Shown one piece after another: positions 22,058 through 30,839 of a stretch of 64,000 bases of DNA (position 1 is the first letter of the stretch; every line of letters starts with the position of its first letter). The translations under genes and the position numbers were made by a program. The stretch comes from a virus. A model generated the notes under the pieces. That model ran no database searches. It had not been told where the DNA came from and saw only the letters and a program-made list of their open reading frames with translations. Location of the stretch: positions 1-64,000 of IMG/VR virus record IMGVR_UViG_3300047470_000272. One strand, written 5' to 3'.

Positions 22058-24765
22058 CGTTCAGGCCTCAAGTCTACGCGCCCGCTCAAGGCCGGGCGCA
22101 CGCGGTTCGCCCCGTCCAGCGAGGTCCAGGGGTGCGGCGTGCCGGCCAGTGCCGGGTGCAGGCGCTTCGTGTCCAGCGACAGCATGCCGGGCCGGGGATG
22201 GTACTGTTCCAGCACCCCTGCCGCGTGCTGCGCGGCCTGCGCCGTGGTCACGACGGCATCGGTCGCCACGACCAGGACGTTGCCGTCGCCGATGTGCTGG
22301 GCCTGTCCTGCTTCGATCTGCGTGTCCGCCGCCACGCCCACCTGAGTGTTGCTGGACTGGCCCTGACGGGTCGCCGCTGGCGCATCCGACGACAGGGCAA
22401 GCCCGCCGCTGGCGTGCTGCACCTGCCCGCTCTCGACCGTGTTGACGGCTTCGCCGCGCATCGCGGCGCGCACGCGCTGGCGTTGCTCGGTGGTCGCGCT
22501 GGTGTCGATGCCGACGGCGGACTCCGCGGCGGCGCGCTGGCCTTGGCTGGTCGCGCCCACTGCCGGGCTGGCCACACCGGCCTGGGCGTCAACCTGCTGG
22601 GCCTGCGCGGTGGCGGCGTCGGCGATGAACGCGTTCGCCAGCTGGCCGCCGGCGCGCTGGGCGCTCGCAGTCGTGACGCTGCTGCCGATCTCCCCTGCGA
22701 GGTGGCCGGCCGCATGCTGGGCCTGCTGCCCTGCCACGCTAGCATCGAGCGTGACTTCGGCCACGCCGGACTGGTGCTGCGCCTGGCTGCTGGTGCTGCT
22801 GGCCGTGCTGGCAACAATCGCCTGTGCTGCGGTGGTCTGCGCCTGCGCGCTGCCGGACGCCCCGGGCTGGAACACGGCGCCGATGGCGCTGCTGGCCTGG
22901 GCCTGGCTGGTGCTGCTTGACACCAGCAGGGTGGCGCTCGCACTGGCTGCCGTGCGCTGTGCCTGCGCCGTGCCGGTGGTCGTGTCGGCAGCGGTCGCGG
23001 CGACGGCGGAACCGCTCTGCGCCTGACTGGTCGAGGCCGAGCTGGTGACGAAGTCAATGCTGATCTCGACCGAGGCGCTGCTGGTCTGGCCCTGCCGGGT
23101 GGTGCCGGCTGCCCCCTGCGCGTTGCGCAGCGCGACCGCTTCCAGCACGCGGATGCCGCCGCTGCCGCTGACGGTGGTGTTCTGGGTGGCGGCCTGGTTG
23201 TTCGGCCGCCAGTAGGTGCGCCAGACGTTGAAGTAGTTATCGACCAGCGTCCAGCCAGTCGCAGTTTCGCCGCTGCTGCTGTTGCTGACGTAGTCGAGCA
23301 GCACGGAGGCGCCGGGCTGCACCTGCATCGCCGGCAGCGACAGGGTCCCGGTGCCGTTGTCGGTCGAGGCCGCCGAGGCCGTCGAACCGAACTCGGCCGC
23401 CGGGCCGCCGCTGTTCAGCACCGTGACGGTGCTAATCATCGTCGGGTGCGCGGAACTGTACGGGTTCGGCGGCGGCGCCACCGGCGCCACCGTGACGACG
23501 TTGCTGCTGTTGCCGAGCGCGTTGACGCAATAGAACTGGTACAGCCACTGTACCGGGAACTGGGGATACCCGATGACGACCTGGTCGCGCACCGGCGTCA
23601 GCCCGACGTAGCTGTTGCCCGCCGTGTCCGAGACCGACAAGGTCCAGGCCCGGTCGGTGCTGGTGTTGGCGCTACCGTCGAGCGGGTTGGTGTAGCCGGT
23701 CAGGACCACGCTGACGACCACATGGTCGCCGGCGGCGAGCGCGAACGGCACGAACGCATCGCTGCCGTCGCGGCTGTCGTTGCGCGTGCTGCTAACGAAC
23801 TGCCACGGCGTGATGGCGCCGGCCTGCGCGCTGCTGCCCTGTCCCTGGCTGGTGCTGGCCTGGACGGCAATACCCACGCTGGCCGCAGCGCTGGCGTGCT
23901 GGGCCTGGCTGGCGGCGACGGCCGCATCGACCGGCCCGGCAGCGTTGACCTGCTGGGCCTGGCTGGTGGCGACGGTGGCGCTGCTGGCGAGCGCGGCGCT
24001 GGCGGCGCTGTTCTGTGCCTGGCTGGTTGCGCCGACTACGCTGCCGACGTTGAGCGCGGCCACGCTGGCGCTGCTGCCCTGCGCCTGGCTGGTGCTGGCG
24101 GTGCCAGTGACTGAACCGGCGCTGATTGCCGCACCGACGCTGCCGCTCTGCGCCTGGCTGGTGCTGGCGGTGCTGTCGGTGACGCTCGGGCCGGTCCCGG
24201 TCGTGCCGATCGGCTCGGCCAGGTAGACGATGTCTAGGCTGGTGTTGCCCGAGCTGGACGACTTGTCGAGGTCGGCGAACGGCTGGCCGAGGTAGACCAC
24301 GTCGAAGGTGTTGTCGCCGCCCGTGCCGGGAACCGGCACCGTGAACATGCGGCTCTCAGTTCCCGTCCAGCCGACCGCGCCCACGATGGTGTCGAGCGCC
24401 GTCCAGGTGGTGCCGTCATCGCTGTACTGGAGCGAGAAGTCCTTCGGCGTGTACTGAGAATAGCCAGAGGTAAAAATCGACTGGATGCCCCACTGCACGA
24501 TGTCCTTGGCGTTGCCTGCGCCGAAGTCGTATTGCAGCCAGTGCGGCATGGCCGTGCTGGCCGACGCCCACGAGGTCGTGTTGTTGCCGTCGAACGCATT
24601 GGCGGGGACATAGGTGCCGCTGAAGGTCGTGTCGGCGCTGGCCGTGCCGCCCGTCGCCACCGACGCGCCGCCGACCGTGGTGCAGAGGTAGAACTCGGCG
24701 AGGTCAGTCTCGGCCGACGACTGTGCCGCCGTAATGTAGAGCCGCCAGTAGCGATGCGCGGCCAC
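22054..24765 (-). CDS. Tail protein with discoidin domain and QAQ repeats, 903 aa
   Basis: The first ~145 residues form an F5/8-type (discoidin) carbohydrate-binding module: HRYWRLYITAAQSSAETDLA, ANAFDGNNTTSWAS, and ALDTIVGAVGWTG. From about residue 200 to the end run more than fifteen units with a central S/T-x-AQ or QAQ, spaced near 18-22 residues, interrupted once by a beta-sandwich insert (~320-530). A short C-terminal domain ends in HPWTSLDGANRVRPALSG. Repeats of this type probably form an extended fibrous shaft. It starts with GTG 24765 next to the upstream stop. A receptor-binding or tail-fibre role is inferred. Confidence 0.65.
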   Translation of the reverse strand: MAAHRYWRLYITAAQSSAETDLAEFYLCTTVGGASVATGGTASADTTFSGTYVPANAFDGNNTTSWASASTAMPHWLQYDFGAGNAKDIVQWGIQSIFTSGYSQYTPKDFSLQYSDDGTTWTALDTIVGAVGWTGTESRMFTVPVPGTGGDNTFDVVYLGQPFADLDKSSSSGNTSLDIVYLAEPIGTTGTGPSVTDSTASTSQAQSGSVGAAISAGSVTGTASTSQAQGSSASVAALNVGSVVGATSQAQNSAASAALASSATVATSQAQQVNAAGPVDAAVAASQAQHASAAASVGIAVQASTSQGQGSSAQAGAITPWQFVSSTRNDSRDGSDAFVPFALAAGDHVVVSVVLTGYTNPLDGSANTSTDRAWTLSVSDTAGNSYVGLTPVRDQVVIGYPQFPVQWLYQFYCVNALGNSSNVVTVAPVAPPPNPYSSAHPTMISTVTVLNSGGPAAEFGSTASAASTDNGTGTLSLPAMQVQPGASVLLDYVSNSSSGETATGWTLVDNYFNVWRTYWRPNNQAATQNTTVSGSGGIRVLEAVALRNAQGAAGTTRQGQTSSASVEISIDFVTSSASTSQAQSGSAVAATAADTTTGTAQAQRTAASASATLLVSSSTSQAQASSAIGAVFQPGASGSAQAQTTAAQAIVASTASSTSSQAQHQSGVAEVTLDASVAGQQAQHAAGHLAGEIGSSVTTASAQRAGGQLANAFIADAATAQAQQVDAQAGVASPAVGATSQGQRAAAESAVGIDTSATTEQRQRVRAAMRGEAVNTVESGQVQHASGGLALSSDAPAATRQGQSSNTQVGVAADTQIEAGQAQHIGDGNVLVVATDAVVTTAQAAQHAAGVLEQYHPRPGMLSLDTKRLHPALAGTPHPWTSLDGANRVRPALSGRVDLRPER

Positions 24766-24766
24766 G

Positions 24767-27628
24767 TTACGTCACCGTCAGGTCGTCGATCCAGTAGTTG
24801 CCGATGGTGCCGACGCCATCCCACCAGAGCATCCAGAGTTCGACCACGCCGGATTCCAGCGGGGTCACGGTCAGGCCGGCGGATTGCTCCCAGGTGTTGA
24901 GGGCGACCGGGTCGACCGAGGCGGTGGCGTCAGCGTCGATTCCGGCCAGCGCGCCGCCGTAGATCAGCAGCGCGCCCTTGATGCTGGCGAGATCGCGGCG
25001 ACTCCAGACCTTGAAAGTCTTCGCCACGCCCGCCTGCAGCAGGTAGCGTCCCAGCGAGAAGCGCACCGGGTAGTTCTGCGTACGGAAGCCAGAGGTCAGG
25101 CTGCACTTCCACGCGATGCCGGACGGCGTGTGGCGCTGGGTGACATCGCTCCTGACCGTGCCTTCGTTGAAGTAGATGCGGTGGTCGTTGGGATCGCCAT
25201 TGTGCTTGTGCGAGTAGACGTAGCCGTCGACATAGGCGAAGGGGCCGAGGTTGTTCTGGTTGATGTAGCTGGCCTCGGTGCAGTTGCCATTGACGAAGCA
25301 GATCGAGTTGTAGTCGCTGCCGCCCGAGACCGACGATCCCGCGTTGTTGCCGGTGGCGTAGTTGGAGACGATGGAATCATAGACCGGGGAGGAATAGGTT
25401 CCCATGCCGTTGCCGCCATTGTTGCGCGCCACCACGTAGTGCATGCGGTTCTTGTACTTGCCGAACTGGACCCCCAGCGTGTCGACCGCCGCCTGGCCGT
25501 TGCTGCATCCCTGGATCGCCCTGGCGATCACCACGCCTGCGGTCTGGCACGAGACGCCAGTGTTGCCATTGTTGAAGCCGTGGACGCCGTACAGGTTCCA
25601 CTGCGCCTGCGACCCGGTCAGCAGGAACCCGTTGCCGTTGTTGTTCGCGTGGCAGTTCGAGACCACGCCGCTCGCCGTCGTCGCCCCGACCACCGCAGCG
25701 GAGAAGCGCACGAAGTTGAAATGGTCGAGATTGATGTACTTGTTGCTGCCGACATACAGGCCGTTGCCGTTGCCGTTCATGCCGTCCCACCATGTCTCGC
25801 CGCCATCCTGCGCGCTCATGTCGGTGCGGTTCCAGCCGCCACTGTAGGTGATCGGCAGGCCCAGCGTGCCAGCCTTGTTGATCTGGTTCGTGTTCGAGAA
25901 GTTGGGCGGCACCGGGAACATCTGCGCGGTCTCGCGCTTGTAGGTCGCCACGGTCTCGGTCGCGCCGTGGTAGCCGCGCAGCGAGGTGAAGCTGCCGGAC
26001 AACTGGTTGTCGAGCGTGACGGTGGTGCCGTTGATGCCGGCGATCCCGAACCAGCTATCTTCCAGCTCGGCATTGATGCAGGTCCAGACCACGGTGCCGT
26101 CGGTGACGGTCCTGCTCCACGCGGCAGGCCAGGTCGGCTCGGTCGAGTCGGAGGTGCCAGCGGTGGTGACTTGGTACAGGAAGCCGTTGCGGTTGACCTG
26201 GGTCGGACGGCGGCGGTCGCCGAGCGCATAGGCGGTTGACGCGGCCCAGCTCTTGTTGTGGACCTTGCCGATCAGCGAGCGGTGCGTGAGCGCGTCGGGC
26301 GAGGACGATGCCTTGCAGGCGATGATGTTGTCGAGCCAGATGGTGACGGCACCAGGGTCGAGGTCCGCGTACAGTGCCACCGAGGCCACGTTCGACGGCA
26401 GGGCCGCGCCAGTGTCGATCACCATCGGGTGCCATTGCGTGGCCGGGTAGTCTGGCAGGTAGAGCGACTGGACCGGCACGTCGCCGGTCGTGTCCGAGCA
26501 CAGCACGAGGCGCATGGTGCCGCCCAGCACGGCAGCGTTGGCCTGGAACCAGAACGACACCTGCTGGTAGCTGGAGAGGTCGAGCGCGCCGGTCGCCCTG
26601 TACGCGATCTTCCCGGTGGTGAAGGCACCAGCGACGGCGAATTGCGCGTAGGCCGTGCCTTCGCGGCGCGAGGTGGTGATCTGCGCCGTGGCACCGACGT
26701 TGGTCGCCGCCGTCCATGCGGTATCGCAGGTGTCGATGTTGGCCGTGACGGCAGCGGCCAGCGTGACGGTCTTGCTGTTCTGCGTCCACGTCGCGTTGCC
26801 GACCAGCGTGTCGTCCGGGGTGGCGCGCAGGCGGATCGTGTCGCCAGCCGCAAGGCGCGCGGCGGTCGCGCCGGTCTGGACGGTGCGCCAGCGGTTGGCG
26901 AACGAGGTGCCGGTGCCATCCATGCGACCCGGCACCAGCAGGTAGACGAAGTTGAAGTACGGGTCGTCCGGGAACTTAACCGGCAGCGCGGCGGCAGGCG
27001 GGGTGAACGCGCCGGCGTAGCGGGCCACGCCCCTGGTCAGGCGGAAGTCCTGGATGTAGCCGGGGAAGTGTTTCGTGTTCGAGTTGTCATTGCCGATGAC
27101 GAAGTTGCTGGTCTGTGTCGACAGCACGCTGGTGTCGGCCACCGAGTTCTGCACCGCGCCGTCGATGTACAGGCGCGCCGTGCTGGGATCGCGGTCGACC
27201 GCGATGTGATACCACTGGAACAGGGTTGGCGTGAAAGCGGCGGTCAGCGCGCCAGCGGCGGCGGTGCCGGAAGTCGACCACTGGTACTGGATCTGGCCGG
27301 AGGCGTTCATGCCCACGCGCCAGCTCAAACTGCCTGCGCCACCATCCTGCCACTGGCCGAACATGGTCTCGACCGTGGTCGCGGAGTGGCTGGTGAAGTA
27401 GACCCACGCTTCTGCGGTGAACTTGTTCGCGCCGAGCTGCAGGCCATTGCTTGAAGTGACCGGGAACGTGATGCGCGACGACGTGGCCGAAGAAAAGTCA
27501 AGCGAGCGCGAACCGTACCTGGCGACGGCAACGCTGGACACCGAGGTCAAGGTCGGCGTGCGCCCGAACACGGAAAAGTCGGAGCCTAGATCGTCACCGC
27601 CCTCCGGGTCCAGGTAGAACGTGGTCAT
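24767..27628 (-). CDS. Tail spike-like protein with LamG and beta-helix regions, 953 aa
   Basis: Residues ~35-210 form a LamG/concanavalin-like domain (YGSRSLDFSSATSSRITFP, FTAEAWVYFTSHS, QWYHIAVDRDPSTARLYIDG, GYIQDFRLTRGVARY). A beta-rich middle follows, then a long right-handed beta-helix-like stretch with Asn/Gly ladders (GNGNGLYVGSNKYINLDHFN, ASGVVSNCHANNNGNGFLL, HGFNNGNTGVSC). The C-terminus is a jelly-roll-like module. Such architecture is standard for phage spikes that bind or cut capsular polysaccharide. No catalytic residues are assigned. It directly precedes the discoidin protein, so both may decorate the same tail. Confidence 0.7.
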   Translation of the reverse strand: MTTFYLDPEGGDDLGSDFSVFGRTPTLTSVSSVAVARYGSRSLDFSSATSSRITFPVTSSNGLQLGANKFTAEAWVYFTSHSATTVETMFGQWQDGGAGSLSWRVGMNASGQIQYQWSTSGTAAAGALTAAFTPTLFQWYHIAVDRDPSTARLYIDGAVQNSVADTSVLSTQTSNFVIGNDNSNTKHFPGYIQDFRLTRGVARYAGAFTPPAAALPVKFPDDPYFNFVYLLVPGRMDGTGTSFANRWRTVQTGATAARLAAGDTIRLRATPDDTLVGNATWTQNSKTVTLAAAVTANIDTCDTAWTAATNVGATAQITTSRREGTAYAQFAVAGAFTTGKIAYRATGALDLSSYQQVSFWFQANAAVLGGTMRLVLCSDTTGDVPVQSLYLPDYPATQWHPMVIDTGAALPSNVASVALYADLDPGAVTIWLDNIIACKASSSPDALTHRSLIGKVHNKSWAASTAYALGDRRRPTQVNRNGFLYQVTTAGTSDSTEPTWPAAWSRTVTDGTVVWTCINAELEDSWFGIAGINGTTVTLDNQLSGSFTSLRGYHGATETVATYKRETAQMFPVPPNFSNTNQINKAGTLGLPITYSGGWNRTDMSAQDGGETWWDGMNGNGNGLYVGSNKYINLDHFNFVRFSAAVVGATTASGVVSNCHANNNGNGFLLTGSQAQWNLYGVHGFNNGNTGVSCQTAGVVIARAIQGCSNGQAAVDTLGVQFGKYKNRMHYVVARNNGGNGMGTYSSPVYDSIVSNYATGNNAGSSVSGGSDYNSICFVNGNCTEASYINQNNLGPFAYVDGYVYSHKHNGDPNDHRIYFNEGTVRSDVTQRHTPSGIAWKCSLTSGFRTQNYPVRFSLGRYLLQAGVAKTFKVWSRRDLASIKGALLIYGGALAGIDADATASVDPVALNTWEQSAGLTVTPLESGVVELWMLWWDGVGTIGNYWIDDLTVT

Positions 27629-28095
27629 TACTCACCTGCCGCATACTGGATCGCCAGCCACATGTCGTGCAGGGTCTGGAGGCGGCCCAGCAGGGCCGTG
27701 TAGTCGTCCGTTCCCAGATCGAACGCCGCGCTCACCTGGGCGTCCGTCAGCTCGGCGTTCGCCAGGCGCTCGACGATCCAGAACGCCAGCCGGGCCGTGT
27801 CGCTGCCGAAGGTGGGGCGATAGGCGGCGCGAAAGCGCACGGCCAGCGCGGGCGCGTCCTGGTACTTGAGCGTGAACGTGCCGCCGGCAAGCATGTCGCG
27901 CAGCTCGCGGTCGGCCGCCGCCGCATTCAGCATGTCGGTCACGCTGGTGGCGGCGGCGACGATCTCGGTGTCGTCCGGCTCGTGGTTGAATTCCAGCTGC
28001 TGGCCGGATTCGACGCCGTCATCGGCCAGGACCACGACCACGCTCCAGCTGCCGAAGGACTGCTCGACGCTGTTCGTGCGCACGTAGGCGTACAT
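27628..28095 (-). CDS. Hypothetical tail-region protein, 155 aa
   Basis: The protein starts MYAYVRTNSVEQSFGSWSVV and has a helical centre (SVTDMLNAAAADRELRDML) and a C-terminal helix (DDYTALLGRLQTLHDMWLAI). It overlaps the spike gene start by one base and follows a conserved structural gene. A minor virion or tail-assembly role is likely from position. Family not recognised. Confidence 0.55.
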   Translation of the reverse strand: MYAYVRTNSVEQSFGSWSVVVVLADDGVESGQQLEFNHEPDDTEIVAAATSVTDMLNAAAADRELRDMLAGGTFTLKYQDAPALAVRFRAAYRPTFGSDTARLAFWIVERLANAELTDAQVSAAFDLGTDDYTALLGRLQTLHDMWLAIQYAAGE

Positions 28096-28099
28096 GGCG

Positions 28100-28519
28100 T
28101 TACAGGCCCGAGCTGCTGTTGAGCACGTCGTGGGTGAACGACGAGCACGACACGGTCTGGCCGGCCGAGATCGAGGTCGTGGCGATAATCATGTTCGCGG
28201 CGCTGGTGCCGACCGAGCCGTCCATCACGACGGTGGTGCCGTCGGATTTGACCGCGCGGAAGAAGGTCGCGGTGCCGGTGGCGTCGGCGCTCGAATCCGC
28301 GGTCATCGCGTTGAAGGTGATGAGGCCGCCGACGGCCGCCGGGGCCGCGGTGGCCGAGAAGCGCAGCTCGGCCAACAACGTGTTGCCGGACAGCGCGGTG
28401 TTGGCGGTGGCGGGCTGGGTGCCGCTGTAGATGCGCAGGTAGCCGTTGTTCAGCAGGGCGCTCAGCGCGTCGGCCTGGGCGTTCACGACGGTGTCGGAAA
28501 TTTGGGTGTTCATTGCCAT
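28100..28519 (-). CDS. Conserved virion structural protein, 139 aa
   Basis: The product is beta-rich and Thr/Ala-rich: ISDTVVNAQADALSALLNNG, LRIYSGTQPATANTAL, LLAELRFSATAAPAAVGG, and MDGSVGTSAANMIIATTSIS. The 'LNNGYLRIYxGtQPA.xd.al....LLaeL.f' pattern is a frequent small structural protein in tailed phages. It starts at ATG 28519 with GGAG upstream and is preceded by the second copy of the A-tract terminator. Location in the virion is unknown. Confidence 0.7.
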   Translation of the reverse strand: MAMNTQISDTVVNAQADALSALLNNGYLRIYSGTQPATANTALSGNTLLAELRFSATAAPAAVGGLITFNAMTADSSADATGTATFFRAVKSDGTTVVMDGSVGTSAANMIIATTSISAGQTVSCSSFTHDVLNSSSGL

Positions 28520-28559
28520 GATGGATCTCCATACCCGGCCGCTGTGCGGGGCCAGGACG

Positions 28560-28584
28560 AAAAAAAACCCGCCGGGTGGCGGGT
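28560..28584 (-). terminator. Rho-independent terminator ahead of a structural gene
   Basis: On the minus strand ACCCGCC/GGCGGGT with loop ACCC is followed by eight T. It resembles the terminator at 563-585 in stem, T-tract and the flanking ACCCGC context. It lies between the 87-residue gene and the structural gene at 28519, inside what looks like one late transcription unit, so read-through control is plausible. Confidence 0.85.
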
Positions 28585-28648
28585 CTAATAGGGGTTGCGG
28601 ATGACGGGCAGGCGCAAGCGCCCGGGCGGCCCCGTACCTCCGCAGGAA

Positions 28649-28912
28649 TCAGTCGGGCGCTTCGGTGAACGTCACGTAGTATTTCTTGCCGACGACGAGC
28701 TTGTCGATGACGGCCTGGTTCTGGATCGAGGCGTTGAATTCCGCGCAAGGGGTGTAGTGGCCGAAGATCGCGTTCTCGCTCAGCGCCTGTTTTTCAGTGC
28801 TGCCCTCCCAGACCGCGCCGAACTTGACGTAGCCGCCGGCCGGGTCGCCGCTGCTGGATCGGGAAGGGTTCACATGATGGAGTTGCAGCTTGCAGACCAT
28901 GACGTCGCTCAT
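28649..28912 (-). CDS. Hypothetical protein, 87 aa
   Basis: The product begins MSDVMVCKLQLHHVNPSRSS, with TEKQALSENAIFGHYTPCAE and an end KLVVGKKYYVTFTEAPD. The opening and 'VGK-YYVTFT-AP' end recall small phage proteins encoded near late genes. Its AGAGGA ribosome site lies in one arm of a possible hairpin (CCTCTAT/ATAGAGG, 28920-28945). It is the first gene of the leftward late block and is cut off from the next gene by a terminator. Function unknown. Confidence 0.6.
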   Translation of the reverse strand: MSDVMVCKLQLHHVNPSRSSSGDPAGGYVKFGAVWEGSTEKQALSENAIFGHYTPCAEFNASIQNQAVIDKLVVGKKYYVTFTEAPD

Positions 28913-29146
28913 GATGTTCCTCTATATAGATAACAGGATAGAGGGGTTGGTCTTGCAGTCTTGCGCCCCTGGGGAATGTCGGAAACTCTGGACGAACGAA
29001 GGCCGCGAGGGTCGCCGTCCGCTACTGCACGGTGTGTCGCTGGCACCCGTAAACCGGGTGGTTCGCCCGAGTTATGCCGAGTCGAAAGGGCCAGAAACCA
29101 TCCACAACAGCACCGATACGCTCAGCAGTGCCGTCAGGATACGGAT
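28913..29146. other. Intergenic region, possible late control region
   Basis: No convincing gene lies here. The right edge is the end of a zinc-motif gene, the left edge the first late gene. Apart from the CCTCTAT/ATAGAGG inverted repeat near the left end, I see no strong sigma-70 promoter on the minus strand. Position between a possible Q-type gene and the late genes is what a late promoter would occupy. Confidence 0.4.
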
Positions 29147-29680
29147 TTAAAGAGCCGGATTCAAGCCCAATTTCGCGTTCGCGTCCTCGCTGTCGCTGCG
29201 CAGGCGCTTGTTCGCGCGGGTCACGCCCCGGATCAGGTCCATTTGCAGCTCCTCGACCATATCCAGCACGTAGTCGCGGATCGCCGGGTTGCAGCGCAGC
29301 TCGGTCTCGCCCTTGCCGAGGCACAGCGGGCAATCCTTCTCCGACAGCACCGGCGCGCCCAGCACTTTCACCTTGCCGTGGCCGGTGCAGGCCGGGCACA
29401 CGGAGTTGAGCCAGCGGCGCAGCGACAGGTAGGCGATCTTGTCGATCGGGATGTGCTCGGGCCAGTTGCGGCGCAGCGCCTTGGTCGAGACGATCCAGGT
29501 CCACTTGTCCAGCAGGCGCCGGTAGCAGCTGGCGTCATTGCCATACTTGACGCGCACCAGCAGGCCGCCGAAGTTCGACGACAGGGCCATCGCCATCAGG
29601 ACGTCGGTGGTGACGTGCAGCGCGTCGTTGCGCAGGTTGCCGGACTGGGTGGCGCGGGCATAGCGTTCGGCCAGGAGCAT
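29147..29680 (-). CDS. DnaJ-type zinc protein, possible Q-like antiterminator
   Basis: The 177-residue protein has helical flanks (NLRNDALHVTTDVLMAMALS, IRDYVLDMVEELQMDLIRGV) around a zinc motif CPACTGHGKVKV...CPLCLGKGE, that is two CxxCxGxG units. Phage Q antiterminators of the zinc type have such a double motif in a helical background of similar length. The gene is followed by a non-coding gap and then the late genes with two terminators inside them, the expected context for Q. Alternative: a generic DnaJ-like zinc protein. The assignment rests on motif and context. Confidence 0.5.
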   Translation of the reverse strand: MLLAERYARATQSGNLRNDALHVTTDVLMAMALSSNFGGLLVRVKYGNDASCYRRLLDKWTWIVSTKALRRNWPEHIPIDKIAYLSLRRWLNSVCPACTGHGKVKVLGAPVLSEKDCPLCLGKGETELRCNPAIRDYVLDMVEELQMDLIRGVTRANKRLRSDSEDANAKLGLNPAL

Positions 29681-29687
29681 GGGGACC

Positions 29688-29879
29688 TCAGACGAGTTTC
29701 AGGGTGGCCAGGACGTGGTCGATGGCGCGGTCGAGCAGCTGCGGGGTCGGGTTGCCCTGGATGATCGGGTCCATCAGGGCCGCGATCTCGTCCTGCGTGG
29801 CGTCGCTCGCGCACAGCATCAGGCGCACCATGCGGTAGCGGCGCGCATCCTGCTCGTTGACTTGGTACTGGGTGTTCAT
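29688..29879 (-). CDS. Hypothetical protein, 63 aa
   Basis: A helical protein: NEQDARRYRMVRLMLCASDA, then TQDEIAALMDPIIQGNPTP and LLDRAIDHVLATLKLV. It is coupled to the preceding nuclease gene by a four-base overlap. The pattern fits a small nucleic-acid or protein-binding helical hairpin. Family not recognised. Confidence 0.55.
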   Translation of the reverse strand: MNTQYQVNEQDARRYRMVRLMLCASDATQDEIAALMDPIIQGNPTPQLLDRAIDHVLATLKLV

Positions 29880-30211
29880 TGGGTCTCCAGGATGTCGATG
29901 TTGTAGACGGCTTTCATCAGGTGGCGCTTGAGCTTGTAGACGGCGGTCAGCACGCCCTTGACGTCCTCGACGACTTCGCGGCCGTCCTGCTCGTAGACGA
30001 AGTCGGCGATGTAGCGGATGGCCGGGGTGGCGCGGCGGCTACCCACCAGGCGCACGCCGCGCACCAGCTCGAACGACACCTGGCGGCGCAGCTTCGAGAT
30101 CCGGCCCTCGGCGGCCGCTTGTTGCAGCACCTTCCAGCGGCGCGCCTCGGCCTGCGAGTCGAACGCCAGGCCGTCGACCACGGTCTTGCGGTTGAAGAAC
30201 TTGCGGCCCAT
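29876..30211 (-). CDS. DUF1064 family nuclease-like protein
   Basis: The 111-residue protein has the DUF1064 pattern: KFFNRKTVVDGLAFDSQAEA, ISKLRRQVSFEL, then IRYIADFVYEQDGREVVEDV followed by KGVLTAVYKLKRHLMKAVYN. E in SQAEA, D in ADFVY and E-D-V-K-G form a PD-(D/E)XK-like site, as in T7 endonuclease I-type resolvases. It probably cuts branched DNA intermediates during phage replication or packaging. Length is typical of the family. Confidence 0.75.
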   Translation of the reverse strand: MGRKFFNRKTVVDGLAFDSQAEARRWKVLQQAAAEGRISKLRRQVSFELVRGVRLVGSRRATPAIRYIADFVYEQDGREVVEDVKGVLTAVYKLKRHLMKAVYNIDILETQ

Positions 30212-30438
30212 CAGTAATCCTTCACGGTGCGCACCGGGCGGCGCGGCGCCGTGCGGCGGGTGTCGAGCTGGACCACCTCGGCGAGGTACGGGCGCTTGGC
30301 GCGCTGCTCGCGGCGGTTGACGGCGGCGATCGCGCGGGCGCGGGCGGCGGCGCGGATTGCCGGGTCAGAGGACATCGACTCGGCCATGTAGCGCGCCGCG
30401 CGCGCCGCGATCCAGTTGGTGATGAGGACCACGCTCAT
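30211..30438 (-). CDS. Small basic protein, 75 aa
   Basis: The product starts MSVVLITNWIAARAARYMAE and continues with an Ala/Arg helix (AIRAAARARAIAAVNRREQR) and a basic tail. Its start overlaps the previous stop. The high positive charge suggests nucleic-acid binding. Family not recognised. Confidence 0.5.
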   Translation of the reverse strand: MSVVLITNWIAARAARYMAESMSSDPAIRAAARARAIAAVNRREQRAKRPYLAEVVQLDTRRTAPRRPVRTVKDY

Positions 30439-30839
30439 GCTTTCTCCCCGGTGAACTTGCCGTAGTGGCTGGGCAGGTCGCGCAGGTCGTTGCTGCCGTC
30501 GCGGCGGCCGCGCGAGGACGGGATGTTCTGGCGCGACAGGGGTTTGAAGGGCGGCATCTGGCGCGGCGGCACCTTCGGCAGCTGGCTGGGGTCGGGCGGC
30601 GCTTCGATCAGGCCGTACTTCTGCAGCAGCGCATCGCTGGCCCGGATGCGCGGGCCGGCATCGCTCACCGTCTCGGCGCAGCCGCGCGCAACGAGGTCGC
30701 GGTACAGCTCGGAGATCTCCGCGAGGGTCAGGCGCAGGGTGCCGTGCTGCAGCACGCCCTCCTCGGGGGTGATCTGCGCGCCGGCCAGCAGCAGCTTGAT
30801 GATCTTGTACGGCTTGCTGTTCGTGTTCGGCATTTTCAT
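30435..30839 (-). CDS. Hypothetical DNA-binding-like protein, 134 aa
   Basis: The N-terminal ~75 residues look like a winged helix: SKPYKIIKLLLAGAQITPEE, LRLTLAEISELYRDLVARG. A proline-rich basic tail follows (PPRQMPPFKPLSRQNIPSSR). It may be a regulator or an accessory factor for the primase-helicase genes upstream, but no family is recognised. Confidence 0.5.
   Translation of the reverse strand: MKMPNTNSKPYKIIKLLLAGAQITPEEGVLQHGTLRLTLAEISELYRDLVARGCAETVSDAGPRIRASDALLQKYGLIEAPPDPSQLPKVPPRQMPPFKPLSRQNIPSSRGRRDGSNDLRDLPSHYGKFTGEKA

Noticed and set aside
5808-27628. Diversity-generating retroelement acting on tail genes
   Set aside because: No reverse transcriptase and no template/variable repeat pair were seen.
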